Positions 44,449 through 53,592 of a stretch of 63,218 nucleotides of DNA are shown here, one piece after another (position 1 is the first letter of the stretch; every line of letters starts with the position of its first letter). The translations under genes and the position numbers were made by a program. The notes beneath the pieces are model-generated. The model saw only the letters and a program-made list of their open reading frames with translations, did not search any database and was not told the origin of the DNA. Origin of the DNA: Clostridia bacterium (GTDB lineage: Bacteria; Bacillota; Clostridia; Christensenellales; Borkfalkiaceae); assembly GCA_017625565.1 (NCBI GenBank), contig JAGAKN010000010.1, positions 1-63,218 on the forward strand, read 5' to 3'.

Positions 44449-45659
44449 AACAAAGCCTCCGAACTACACACCATCAAGACGATGGACAGAAAATATAAAA
44501 ACGCCGTGAACAACAATCCTGCGGTACAATAACGTAAATTTTCCGCAGTTTCCCCTAAAAAATCGGAGATCCGACTATCCCCAAATGGTTGTGTGACCGC
44601 TGCCGTCAAGCGTAATAATAAGTTGACTGAAATCAATAACAATAACGGCTCGAACAATACGGAAATCATCAAAAAAATCCCCATACTACCCAAGGAGTTT
44701 TTAATCAAAACGCTACCGGCTACCGCCAAATCAAATCCCCCCGACAAAAAACCGCCGACGATCGGCACGCCGTTCCCAATGGCATATTTTGCAGCCCGAC
44801 GAACAATTCCGTCGTAGGATGCAGCTGTAATCCCCTGCAACGTAAAAAACACCCCGAAGACCGATACGCAAATCCCGATAAGCCACTTATTGATACTCTT
44901 AAAAAAAGCCGTAAACTTGCCTATTTTCAGTTCTTTTGTTAAATTAGACGCCAAGGAAAACAAAATAATCGTGATGGTGATCGGAAACACAACGCTTTTT
45001 ATGATAGAAACGATCGTCGTGCAAAAAAATGCTACTGCAGGACGACAAACCGCGGCGGATAACGTCCCACCACTCGTCGCCATAAGCGTCAACATAATCG
45101 GATAAACAATTTCCATTTGTTTTTGCATTTGAGAAACGCTTTCTACCGATTCTTTTATACATTCCGTCAACACGCCCACCAGTGGAATTAACGCCGCCGC
45201 ATACGTAATTAAAAAAATCATCTCCGTGGACGTTTTTCCTGTCGACCCACTTTTTAAGCTGGAAACCAGACCGGATAATAACGTGATCGCTGAAATGCAT
45301 GCAAAGGACGGTAAGATTTCCGTCACTTTTTTAAATAAAACCGTTGCAATTTCGCTCCAAAACTGCGAATAATCGAATTCATTGCCTTGAATATACTCTA
45401 ACAACCGTTCGCCAACGCTTTGATCGTTGAATTTTCCCAACGAATCCAAATATTCCTGCAGAGCTTGCAAATCTAAATGCTCAATTTGATCCTGAATGTT
45501 TTCGTTTAATTCATTCTCGCCCGATAGATCGTCGGCAGACACCCGAGTTGCTTTCCCGATTCCACTAAAGAAAAACGACAAAAAGATAATGAATAAACTT
45601 ATAAAAATAAAACCTTTTATCTTTTGTGATTTTTGAAATACGTACTTTTTTAAAACCAT
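44445..45659 (-). CDS. spoIIIAE: Stage III sporulation protein AE
   Basis: A 404-residue polytopic membrane protein with an N-terminal signal-like segment (about 17-35). An extracytoplasmic helical region of about 90 residues follows (LDLQALQEYLDSLGKF), then seven or more membrane helices with GVPIVGGFLSGGFD. It is the core channel-like component of the A-Q complex. The family is unmistakable from length and from the order AD-AE-AF. Confidence 0.92.
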   Translation of the reverse strand: MVLKKYVFQKSQKIKGFIFISLFIIFLSFFFSGIGKATRVSADDLSGENELNENIQDQIEHLDLQALQEYLDSLGKFNDQSVGERLLEYIQGNEFDYSQFWSEIATVLFKKVTEILPSFACISAITLLSGLVSSLKSGSTGKTSTEMIFLITYAAALIPLVGVLTECIKESVESVSQMQKQMEIVYPIMLTLMATSGGTLSAAVCRPAVAFFCTTIVSIIKSVVFPITITIILFSLASNLTKELKIGKFTAFFKSINKWLIGICVSVFGVFFTLQGITAASYDGIVRRAAKYAIGNGVPIVGGFLSGGFDLAVAGSVLIKNSLGSMGIFLMISVLFEPLLLLISVNLLLRLTAAVTQPFGDSRISDFLGETAENLRYCTAGLLFTAFLYFLSIVLMVCSSEALF

Positions 45660-45662
45660 CGA

Positions 45663-46058
45663 TTACACCAGTTTTAAGAATCCGCCGATCGTCGTCAACA
45701 ATCCCTCTAAAATGGGAAGAGATAAAACGATAATGGTAATTTTTCCACATAAAACAACTTTGTCTGCTATGGCATTGCTCCCAAAATCGCTTAAAATGCC
45801 AGCCCCAAATTCTGTTAAATACCCAACCCCGACAATTTTCAATAATATCTTCACCAAGCCATTTTTCACCCCTGTCGTTTCCGCTATTTTTTCAAAAACG
45901 GCAAGTGTTCCTTGTAATGCGTCAACGATATAGAGCAGAATAACGATAACCCCTGTCACGCTTACGGCAAAAGACAATTCCGGCTTTGTAGCTTTCAATA
46001 AAACGGACGTAATCGTCGTCACGAACGCTATTCCTATGATTTTCAAAATCTCCGTCAT
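45663..46058 (-). CDS. spoIIIAD: Stage III sporulation protein AD
   Basis: A 131-residue protein of about four membrane helices, with TEILKIIGIAFVTTITSVLLK at the N terminus and VGYLTEFGAGILSDFG in the middle, which is well conserved in SpoIIIAD. It belongs to the same superfamily as SpoIIIAC. It is 3 bases upstream of spoIIIAE. Confidence 0.9.
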   Translation of the reverse strand: MTEILKIIGIAFVTTITSVLLKATKPELSFAVSVTGVIVILLYIVDALQGTLAVFEKIAETTGVKNGLVKILLKIVGVGYLTEFGAGILSDFGSNAIADKVVLCGKITIIVLSLPILEGLLTTIGGFLKLV

Positions 46059-46079
46059 TTTTTCATCGCCCTACCTTCG

Positions 46080-46277
46080 CTAATCCAATCCAAAAATTGT
46101 TTTGATTTCGTTGAATAAATCACCTACCATTCCCACGACCACCGCTAAGACAATCACAAGCCCCACAATACTGACAAGCGTCGCTATATCGTCACGATCA
46201 GATTTTTTTAAAATTTGACATATAACCGTGATGATAATTCCGATCGCCGCCATCTTAAACAATATACTAATATCCAA
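46080..46277 (-). CDS. spoIIIAC: Stage III sporulation protein AC
   Basis: A 65-residue, two-helix membrane protein (LFKMAAIGIIITVICQILKK and a second hydrophobic helix around 38-55). Its length and sequence match SpoIIIAC, and it lies between AB and AD. Confidence 0.9.
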   Translation of the reverse strand: MDISILFKMAAIGIIITVICQILKKSDRDDIATLVSIVGLVIVLAVVVGMVGDLFNEIKTIFGLD

Positions 46278-46290
46278 TGTATCTACCCCT

Positions 46291-46785
46291 TTAAACGATT
46301 AAAATTAAAATCAATAAACCGCATAAAAATCCAAGTTTTATGTATAAATCCCCATATCTTTTACAAGCGATTTCCGACTCGGTTTGCAATTTTTTAAGCG
46401 TTTCTTTCACCGCCGTGAAATAGCCTTTTTGCGATGCGCTATCCCCTTTCCCAAGCATTAAAAAGTAATCGGAAACAACACCCTTTTCTTCTTGTTTTAA
46501 GAAGGAAAACGCAGGATTGTCCAAAAACATACGATCGTCCATAAAACGCTCTTTCAAGAAAACGACGTATTCTTCTAATAAAAAAGCAAACTCATCCTTG
46601 TAAGAATATTTGAAAATAAACTCGCGTAAAGGCCGACGATAATAAGCAATTTCAGATAAAAACCGTTCGTTAAATTCCCAAAATTGCGCAAAAAACAATT
46701 TTCTTTGCCGAAATTTTTTCGCTAAAAAATACCCACAAAAACTAGTAAACGCGACGATAGCAATTCCTAAAAAAAATTTTGTCAT
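46291..46785 (-). CDS. spoIIIAB: Stage III sporulation protein AB
   Basis: A 164-residue protein with membrane helices at both ends (about 4-21 and 145-163) and a helical region resembling GspF/PilC-type proteins between them. The ATG at 46785 is chosen because it falls 3 bases beyond the spoIIIAA stop and matches the family N terminus; a longer frame overlaps spoIIIAA. KGDSASQKGYFTAVKETLKKL is near the conserved C-terminal part. Confidence 0.87.
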   Translation of the reverse strand: MTKFFLGIAIVAFTSFCGYFLAKKFRQRKLFFAQFWEFNERFLSEIAYYRRPLREFIFKYSYKDEFAFLLEEYVVFLKERFMDDRMFLDNPAFSFLKQEEKGVVSDYFLMLGKGDSASQKGYFTAVKETLKKLQTESEIACKRYGDLYIKLGFLCGLLILILIV

Positions 46786-46787
46786 TT

Positions 46788-47642
46788 TTATCCGATAACC
46801 TGTCCTTTTTCGTCGTAAATACCACGTATTTTCCCGATCACACACGCATCTAACAAGACAAACCGATCGAATAATCCCATAAACGGAGCTTTGACGTGTC
46901 GAATATCCGAAAAATGCGCCGATGCCAAAACGTAAACTCCGCCAAAAACCGCTTTTTGTAAAGCCTTACAATCTTCTTCGGAAAGCTCGTCCGTAATCAT
47001 CACTTCGGGGCGTAGCGCCCGTATCCCCGCCTCAAAAGCCGTCGCTTTATCGGCAAATTTCATCACGTCGCAAGTTTCCCCCGTCAAACCCGCGGATATT
47101 TCTCCACGCTCGTCGCAAATCAGTACGTTTTTCCCCGTCTTTTCACTAATAATTCGACCCAAATCACGCAAAATCGTCGTTTTGCCCAAACCTGGCGGAG
47201 CCATAATCAGTACATTTTTTACTTTGTCAGACATACAACGTTGGTAAATTTCCATTCCACAGCCTTTGATTTCATGTGGAATTCGGATACAAAGCGAAGT
47301 AAAATTTCTCAAAGCCAGCGGTTTTCCTTGGTCGAATACATATTCCCCTGCCAAACCGATTCTTACGCCGTTTTCCGCGGTTATAAAGCCTTTTTTAATT
47401 TGTTCTTCTACGGAATAAACCGAACATTCCCCTGCACGGAAAACACAATCGCCTATCTCCTCCAAAGTACAACGAATTGCTTTTTCTGAAAATTCGGTTA
47501 ATCCATAGGCACTCAAATAACAAAACGAGCCTTGATAATTAATTCTAGTCGGTTTTTCCGCACGTAATCGCAGTTCGTATACGTAGTTCATATTGACGTT
47601 TAGTAATCCGTTCAAGACGGATTGCGGTAAAAAATCTAACAT
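46788..47642 (-). CDS. spoIIIAA: Stage III sporulation protein AA (secretion ATPase)
   Basis: An ATPase of the type II/IV secretion superfamily that powers the SpoIIIA-SpoIIQ apparatus. The 284 residues have Walker A MAPPGLGKTTILRD near residue 150, and DERGEISAG and TDELSEEDCKAL in the Walker B region. It is the first gene of the operon. The ATG at 47642 has no Shine-Dalgarno sequence, and only about 45 bases separate it from a terminator. Its promoter must lie in that gap, so the mRNA leader is very short or absent. Confidence 0.93.
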   Translation of the reverse strand: MLDFLPQSVLNGLLNVNMNYVYELRLRAEKPTRINYQGSFCYLSAYGLTEFSEKAIRCTLEEIGDCVFRAGECSVYSVEEQIKKGFITAENGVRIGLAGEYVFDQGKPLALRNFTSLCIRIPHEIKGCGMEIYQRCMSDKVKNVLIMAPPGLGKTTILRDLGRIISEKTGKNVLICDERGEISAGLTGETCDVMKFADKATAFEAGIRALRPEVMITDELSEEDCKALQKAVFGGVYVLASAHFSDIRHVKAPFMGLFDRFVLLDACVIGKIRGIYDEKGQVIG

Positions 47643-47687
47643 TTGTATACTATATGTAATAGCTCGTCCAAATAGAACAAAAAAAAT

Positions 47688-47717
47688 AAAACGCCTTTCT
47701 GTTCGAAAGGCGTTTTT
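47688..47717. terminator. Terminator between htpG and spoIIIAA
   Basis: A perfect 12-bp stem, AAAACGCCTTTC / GAAAGGCGTTTT, loop TGTTC, with A/T tracts on both sides. It ends htpG and insulates the spoIIIA operon. Confidence 0.85.
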
Positions 47718-47729
47718 AATGGATTTTGC

Positions 47730-49559
47730 TTATTTTGAATAATCGAAAAGCATTTTTGAAGTTTTTTCTACAAAATCGGAAAGCTCATCAGGAGATAATT
47801 GCTTGAAAGAAATCATAGCCAAATAATAAATTTGGTTGACGATCAGGCTTTGTTTTTCTTCCGATTGATTCAAAAGCCCGGAAATAATCGGATTTGTCAA
47901 ATTAATCACAAGCGTCGCACTCTTATTTGGATCGCTAGAATCCATACCATAGAACCCGTTCATTTCCGACATTCTACGCATAAATTCGTCTACCGTGACA
48001 ACGGCAGAAAGCCTGCCACTCTTGAATTTTTCCGCTTTGACGGAAATTTCTTGATTAACAAGATATTTTTTGAAGAGTTCAACGATCTCTTTGGAATCTT
48101 TCTCGGAAACGTTTTCCCCTTTTAAGGCACTGTCAACTTCCGCGTCAATGCGCACAAAACGGCACTTTTTCGGGTTTTTATACTCCAAGTAGCTAATAAA
48201 GTGTGCGTCAATATACGTATCGCAAAGCAAAGCGTCAAGCCCGGCATCTTTAAACGTTGCGATATATTGCGCTTGTTGCACTTCGTCAGATACGTAATAA
48301 ATCGGCTTGGGTTGTTCGCCTTTTTGCAAGTCTTCGTCGCTAAGCTCCTCGCCGAAATATGCACTTACAGGCTTGAATTCCCCGTTTAAATTCTTAAAAA
48401 TCAACAAATCCTTTACTTTGTCGTAAAATTCTTCTTCTTTTAAACAACCGAATTTAATAAACGTGGAAATATCTTTCCAGCATTTTTCGTAATGTTCCCG
48501 ATCATTTTTGAATAAATTCGTCAGTTTATCCGCCACTTTCTTGGTAATATGCTTGGAAATCTTTTGTACCTGTTTATCGTTTTGCAAGAAACTTCTTGAT
48601 ACGTTTAAGGGAATATCCGGACAATCGATCACACCGTTCAAGAGCATTAAAAATTCAGGAATGACTTCTTTGATGTTATCCGCGATAAATACTTGATTGC
48701 AGTACAACTTAACTTGTCCTTTTTCAAGCTGAATTTGCTTTTTCTTGACTTGCGGGAAATACAAAATCCCCTTTAAACGGAAAGGATATTCCATATTCAA
48801 ATGAATCCAAAACAACGGCTCGTTATAATCCATAAACGTTTCTCTATAGAACGTTTTATATTCTTCATCCGTACATTCTTTAGGATCTTTCAAATATAAT
48901 GGCGACGTATTATTAACCGCTTTATCGTTTTCATCACCTTTAGGATTTAAATACACGTCCACAGGCATAAACGAGCAGTATTTTCGGAGCAATTCGCGAA
49001 CGCGGAATTCTTTTAAAAATTCTTCTTCGCCATCCGCAAGATACATCACAATTTTCGTACCACGTTCGGATTTATCTGTTTCGGCAAGCTTATACGTAGA
49101 ATTTCCGTCGGACGACCATTTTACAGCAGGCTCATCTTTATAGCTTTTCGTGTAGATCTCTACGTTTTTGGACACCATATATACAGAATAAAAACCAAGC
49201 CCAAAATGCCCGATAATCCCGTCGCCTGATGCGTTTTCGTATTTTTGCAAGAAATCTTCCGCACCCGAAAACGCAATTTGCGTAATGTATTTCTCCACTT
49301 CTTCTGCCGTCATACCAAGCCCATTATCTTCTACGGTAAGCGTTTTTGCCTTTTCGTCTATCGAAACGACAATCTTATACGGATTTTCATCACGCGTAGC
49401 CTCGCCCATCTCTACAAGCTTTTTATGTTTTGTAATGGCATCTACACCGTTTGCCACGATCTCACGCAAAAATATATCTTTGTCGGAATACAGCCATTTT
49501 TTAATAATCGGCATCATGTTTTCGCTGGAAATTTTAATTTTACCTTGTTTTTGCATCAT
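47730..49559 (-). CDS. htpG: Molecular chaperone HtpG (Hsp90)
   Basis: A cytosolic Hsp90 ATPase dimer. The ATG at 49559 follows AGGAG at 8 bases; an in-frame GTG three codons earlier overlaps that site. The 609 residues are typical. The N-terminal GHKL ATPase domain shows FLREIVANGVDAI, DNGLGMTAEEV and GHFGLGFYSVYMV. Middle and C-terminal dimerisation domains follow (LNVSRSFLQND). It is flanked by terminators on both sides and is therefore monocistronic. Confidence 0.95.
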   Translation of the reverse strand: MMQKQGKIKISSENMMPIIKKWLYSDKDIFLREIVANGVDAITKHKKLVEMGEATRDENPYKIVVSIDEKAKTLTVEDNGLGMTAEEVEKYITQIAFSGAEDFLQKYENASGDGIIGHFGLGFYSVYMVSKNVEIYTKSYKDEPAVKWSSDGNSTYKLAETDKSERGTKIVMYLADGEEEFLKEFRVRELLRKYCSFMPVDVYLNPKGDENDKAVNNTSPLYLKDPKECTDEEYKTFYRETFMDYNEPLFWIHLNMEYPFRLKGILYFPQVKKKQIQLEKGQVKLYCNQVFIADNIKEVIPEFLMLLNGVIDCPDIPLNVSRSFLQNDKQVQKISKHITKKVADKLTNLFKNDREHYEKCWKDISTFIKFGCLKEEEFYDKVKDLLIFKNLNGEFKPVSAYFGEELSDEDLQKGEQPKPIYYVSDEVQQAQYIATFKDAGLDALLCDTYIDAHFISYLEYKNPKKCRFVRIDAEVDSALKGENVSEKDSKEIVELFKKYLVNQEISVKAEKFKSGRLSAVVTVDEFMRRMSEMNGFYGMDSSDPNKSATLVINLTNPIISGLLNQSEEKQSLIVNQIYYLAMISFKQLSPDELSDFVEKTSKMLFDYSK

Positions 49560-49598
49560 TGTTATCACTCCTATTTTTTTAACAATTATTTATACACA

Positions 49599-49637
49599 AA
49601 AAAGTCTGTTTTTAATCAACTTAAAAACAGACTTTTA
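49599..49637. terminator. Terminator after ispH-S1
   Basis: A 16-bp perfect stem, AAAAGTCTGTTTTTAA / TTAAAAACAGACTTTT, loop TCAAC. It ends the cmk-plsC-ispH operon on the minus strand. Confidence 0.85.
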
Positions 49638-49658
49638 GTTTTTTTCTTAAAAAAATGT

Positions 49659-51743
49659 TTACGCGTTTTTATTCAATAAATCCGCAATCGAAACGCCATC
49701 CGAATCACCTTCAGTCCATTCCGTCACTTCTTCGGGTGCTGCTACTTTCGGCGCTCTAGCTTTTCTAGGCTTTTCTTTCGTTTCACCGTCTTCCGTCTTA
49801 GCCGCTTTAGGTTTTCTTTCAAGGTTTTCAGGTTTCGGTTCGAGCGCTTTAATCGAAAGCGTCATTTTCTTTTCAACGCAATCTAAATTCAAAATCTTTG
49901 CGTCAATTTCTTGACCGATGGTAAGCGCCGTCGTCGGATTTTCAAGGAATTCGTGAGAAATTTGCGAAACGTGCACCAAACCGTCGATCCCTTTCTCCAC
50001 TTCAACGAACGCACCGAAAGGAACGATACGAACAACTTTCCCGTGAATTACGTCGTCTTTCGCGTATTTTTCCGCTGCAAGATCCCAAGGTTGGGGTTGC
50101 AATTGTTTATAACCAATCGAAACTTTTTTCGATTCTTGGTCGATCTTCAATACTTTGAATTGATAAGTCTTGCCAACTTCCAAAACGTCGGTGACCGTTT
50201 TTGCTCCCGTCCACGACAAGTCGGAGATGTGCGCCAAGCAATCAAAACCATTTACAGAAACGAATGCACCGAAGTTTGTCACTCTTTCCACTTTTCCTTC
50301 CACAACGTCGTCTACGTTGATGGATGCGAAGAATGCAGCTTCTTTCTCCGCACGTGCAGCCGCTTTTGCCGCGCGTTCCGCTTCAATGATCACACGTTGC
50401 GATGCGATAATTTCCTTTCTTCTTTCCGTTTTAATTTCTAAAACTTTAAGACGCAATTTCTTGCCTACGTATTTATCGAGTTCTTTAACGAATCCCGAAC
50501 GAACCTCACGAGCAGGTACGAATACGGAGTACGAACCGTATTCAGCAGTCAAACCGCCTTTATTGAATCCCGTACATACGACTTCGAATTCTTTTCCGTC
50601 TTTTACTTCGGCAATCAAAGCTTCTTCTTCTTTGATCTTTTTAATCTCTTTTTGCGAAAGCTTTACGGGGTTTACGCCAATTACCATAAGTTCGATTTCT
50701 TCACCCAACTTCGCATTGAAATCTTCCTTATTGTAAACCTCGCAGTCCACTTCGTCTTTGTCAAGCATTACTTCCTTCTTTGCAAGCGGGAGCAATACTG
50801 CAACACCCGAATCGTCCGCCGACGAGATCGTAGCCGTAATCAACTGTCCTCTTTTAAATTTCGGTTGACTGTCCATGTTTGCAACAACTTCTTCCATTGT
50901 TGCTTTTGCTTCTGTTTCCATTCCCATTTTTAATAGAACCTCCTGAGGTTGCGCGTTCGGGGTGCTTGCCCCCGTAACAATACCTACCCTTTTAAATGTT
51001 TTAATTGTTTCATATTTTAGATCGGCAGCATTGACTAAGCGAAAAACGTGATCACAATGTTGCGTACAAATCTCGTAGAGCCTGTTGGTGTTGCTGCTGT
51101 TTAACCCGCCGATGACCAGTACCGCATCGCATTGTTGCGATAATTCGATAGCTTCATTTTGCCGTCCTATAGTAGTATAGCAAATTGTTTGAAAAACTTC
51201 AAGTGTTTTTCTACGCTTATCGTTAAGATTTTTTATAATTTTTTCAAATTTTTCCTTAGAAAAGGTCGTTTGCGCTACTACACAGCAAATATTTTCGGGT
51301 AAAATAGAAAAATCTTCGTCCTCTGAAGAAAAAACGTAGGCTTGGTTTTCACACCAACCGCTTAACCCAACGACTTCGGGATGCGTTTTCTTGCCTATAA
51401 TGACAATGGTTTTTCCTTCCCGAAATTTTTCTTTGACAATGTTTTGCGTACGACGGACAAATTCGCAGGTACAATCCACAACCTTTATGTCGTTCTCTTG
51501 ACAATACTCGTAAACAAATTTCCCAACCCCGTGAGAACGAATAATCAAAGTCGCCCCTTTCGGTACTTCTTTTAAATCGTCTACGGTAATAATCCCACGT
51601 TCACGAATTTTTTGCACGACGTCGGGGTTATGAATGATTTCACCGTAAATGTACGTATTTTCCGCGTTAATCGAAAGCGCCGTATCAACCGCTTTTTTTA
51701 CTCCGCTACAAAATCCACCGTTTTTTGCGATTATAAATTCCAT
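49659..51743 (-). CDS. ispH: IspH-ribosomal protein S1 fusion
   Basis: A 694-residue fusion. Residues 1-280 are 4-hydroxy-3-methylbut-2-enyl diphosphate reductase, the last MEP-pathway step: Cys12 in GGFCSGVKKA, the substrate motif RSHGVGK, a second cluster cysteine in VDCTCEFV, and SSNTNRLYEIC. Residues from about 300 hold four S1 RNA-binding repeats, including VEGKVERVTNFGAFV and IHGKVVRIVPFGAFVEV, and a Lys/Pro/Glu-rich tail. This fusion is known from many Clostridia. No separate rpsA is in the window. It is 3 bases after plsC. Confidence 0.94.
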   Translation of the reverse strand: MEFIIAKNGGFCSGVKKAVDTALSINAENTYIYGEIIHNPDVVQKIRERGIITVDDLKEVPKGATLIIRSHGVGKFVYEYCQENDIKVVDCTCEFVRRTQNIVKEKFREGKTIVIIGKKTHPEVVGLSGWCENQAYVFSSEDEDFSILPENICCVVAQTTFSKEKFEKIIKNLNDKRRKTLEVFQTICYTTIGRQNEAIELSQQCDAVLVIGGLNSSNTNRLYEICTQHCDHVFRLVNAADLKYETIKTFKRVGIVTGASTPNAQPQEVLLKMGMETEAKATMEEVVANMDSQPKFKRGQLITATISSADDSGVAVLLPLAKKEVMLDKDEVDCEVYNKEDFNAKLGEEIELMVIGVNPVKLSQKEIKKIKEEEALIAEVKDGKEFEVVCTGFNKGGLTAEYGSYSVFVPAREVRSGFVKELDKYVGKKLRLKVLEIKTERRKEIIASQRVIIEAERAAKAAARAEKEAAFFASINVDDVVEGKVERVTNFGAFVSVNGFDCLAHISDLSWTGAKTVTDVLEVGKTYQFKVLKIDQESKKVSIGYKQLQPQPWDLAAEKYAKDDVIHGKVVRIVPFGAFVEVEKGIDGLVHVSQISHEFLENPTTALTIGQEIDAKILNLDCVEKKMTLSIKALEPKPENLERKPKAAKTEDGETKEKPRKARAPKVAAPEEVTEWTEGDSDGVSIADLLNKNA

Positions 51744-51746
51744 CTT

Positions 51747-52466
51747 TTACGATTGTTTCCCTTTTTTCTTCTTTTCGATCAGATATTTTGTATGCTCTTT
51801 ACGCATAGTCAACAACCGATCCCGCAGTTTTTCGTCGGCTTCGGCGATTTCTTCTTCCGTTAGCTTTCTACCGTAATACTCCGACAGTTCAAACGGTTCG
51901 CCGATCAAAATATGCGTCATACGAAAAAGACGCGGTTTTTTATAAATGAGCATAGGAACGATCGGCGTATGCTGGCGAATCGCCATCATAGCCGCTCCAC
52001 CTTGAAACGGGAGCATTTCCGCATCCGTTTTATTTCTCGTACCTTCCGGGAAAACGCAAATTTTTTCATTGTTTTTCAAGCATTTAAAGCAATCCAACAA
52101 TGCGCGCACGTCACTCCCGTCGCGATTCACGCTGATCGCCTTTATTTTACGCGCTAAACCACCGATAATCGGCGCGTCGAAAATAGGTTTCTTTGCGATA
52201 AAATGTATCCCTTCTTTCGTCGTCACGGCAGGATAAATTACGTCAAAAATCGTATAATGATTGCAAATATAAATACACGCACCGTCTTTTACCTTTTTAT
52301 TCCCGTAAAAACGGTAAGGCTTTAATAAAAAGTAGAAAGGCACGACAAGCGCTTTTAAAAAATTCTGCAACGGAATGATATGCCGACCTTTTTTATTTGC
52401 TTTTACCGTAATTTCTCTCTTTCTCTTCTTTTTCGACGCTTTTTCCGCCGTAATTTCTTTTGCCAT
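51747..52466 (-). CDS. plsC: 1-acyl-sn-glycerol-3-phosphate acyltransferase
   Basis: This acylates lysophosphatidic acid in phospholipid synthesis. The 239 residues have a lysine-rich N terminus, one hydrophobic segment (about 35-50) and the acyltransferase motifs NHYTIFD (catalytic His-x4-Asp) and FPEGTRN. The C-terminal 25 residues are again very basic. It lies between cmk and ispH-S1, a common clostridial arrangement. Confidence 0.92.
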   Translation of the reverse strand: MAKEITAEKASKKKRKREITVKANKKGRHIIPLQNFLKALVVPFYFLLKPYRFYGNKKVKDGACIYICNHYTIFDVIYPAVTTKEGIHFIAKKPIFDAPIIGGLARKIKAISVNRDGSDVRALLDCFKCLKNNEKICVFPEGTRNKTDAEMLPFQGGAAMMAIRQHTPIVPMLIYKKPRLFRMTHILIGEPFELSEYYGRKLTEEEIAEADEKLRDRLLTMRKEHTKYLIEKKKKGKQS

Positions 52467-52476
52467 AACGCTACCT

Positions 52477-53490
52477 TTAAATTTGGGATTGAATGCTCTT
52501 TTTAATCGTCATAACCACTTCGTCAATACGCATATTAGAAGTATCGACTACAATCGCGTCTTTCGCGCATACAAGCGGAGAAAATTCCCGTTCCATATCC
52601 TGTTTATCCCGCGCGACGATTTCGGCGTGCAACGTTTCAAAATCAACGCTTTCTCCGCGTTGTTGTAATTCCGTAAACCTACGCATAGCTCGCACCTTAC
52701 TATCTGCAGTTATAAAAAACTTGAATTTTGCGTTGGGTAAAACCGTAGAACCAATATCGCGTCCATCTAAAACGCAGGACATACTTTCCCCGATTTGACG
52801 TTGCATTTCTACCATTTTTTCGCGTACCGCACGGTGTGCAGAAATATTCGACGCAGCCATGGAAACTGCATTCTCTCGGATTGCCGTAGAAACGTCTTCC
52901 CCGTCCAACAAAGTATGCTGTTTCCCGTCTTTATATTCCACCTTTACGTCTAACGTTTCTAGCATTTTTGCTACTGTTTCAGGGTTTTTAGGATCAACCC
53001 CACTACGCAACGCTTTTAATCCGCAAGCACGGTACATTGCGCCTGTATCTAAGTACAAAATATTGTAATCTTTCGCTAAAACCTTTGCAATCGTGCTCTT
53101 ACCACTTCCAGCCGGACCATCTAACGCTATATTAAAAATTTCCGAAATATCTTTTCTCAAAGTCTTTGCTCCTTTTTGATAAACGTGTTTTATTTGTCTT
53201 TCGTTTTGCAACTCCGCAAACAGCATTAGGCGTATACACAACGGCAATCCCCCGTCGATATCCGGCTCCGTCGCGGCGAACAACGGAGCAAAATCATATC
53301 CGCATTCTCTTGCCGCTTTTGCAGGATGATAGGAATGTATATCCGACGTTAATGAAAACAAAAAGCCGCTTATCTCCCCTTTTGCTAAGTGGTTGCATTC
53401 AAAAATTTCATCAAGCAACGCTTTGACGGAAGAAAAAATTTCTTCTTTGCAGTCCTTCGTCACCGTCGTCGCCCCGCGAATAATCGTCAT
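52477..53490 (-). CDS. Chorismate mutase (AroH)-cytidylate kinase fusion
   Basis: A 337-residue two-domain protein. Residues 1-115 match the AroH-type monofunctional chorismate mutase, with the catalytic set of the B. subtilis enzyme conserved: Arg5 (IRGATTV), Glu75, Arg87 (CIRLM), Tyr104 (HVY) and Arg112 (LRKD). Residues 120-337 are CMP/dCMP kinase: P-loop GPAGSGKST (125-133), YLDTGAMYRA and DGRDIGSTVLP. There is no stop or frameshift at the junction (KDISEIFNIALDGP). The first domain converts chorismate to prephenate for Phe/Tyr, the second phosphorylates CMP. It is the first gene of the operon with plsC and ispH-S1. Both activities are inferred from intact motifs. Confidence 0.9.
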   Translation of the reverse strand: MTIIRGATTVTKDCKEEIFSSVKALLDEIFECNHLAKGEISGFLFSLTSDIHSYHPAKAARECGYDFAPLFAATEPDIDGGLPLCIRLMLFAELQNERQIKHVYQKGAKTLRKDISEIFNIALDGPAGSGKSTIAKVLAKDYNILYLDTGAMYRACGLKALRSGVDPKNPETVAKMLETLDVKVEYKDGKQHTLLDGEDVSTAIRENAVSMAASNISAHRAVREKMVEMQRQIGESMSCVLDGRDIGSTVLPNAKFKFFITADSKVRAMRRFTELQQRGESVDFETLHAEIVARDKQDMEREFSPLVCAKDAIVVDTSNMRIDEVVMTIKKSIQSQI

Positions 53491-53525
53491 AATAAACTCC
53501 TTCCAAACAAGACATTATATTATGT

Positions 53526-53554
53526 ATTATAATATATTTTTTCAATCCCGTCAA
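53526..53554 (-). promoter_or_regulatory. Sigma-A promoter of aroH-cmk/plsC/ispH-S1
   Basis: On the minus strand: TTGACG, a 17-nt spacer, TATAAT, 36 bases before the ATG with GGAAGGAG between. Confidence 0.8.
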
Positions 53555-53592
53555 GCTTTTACGCTTTCCGTGCATTAAATTACCGCCTACAT

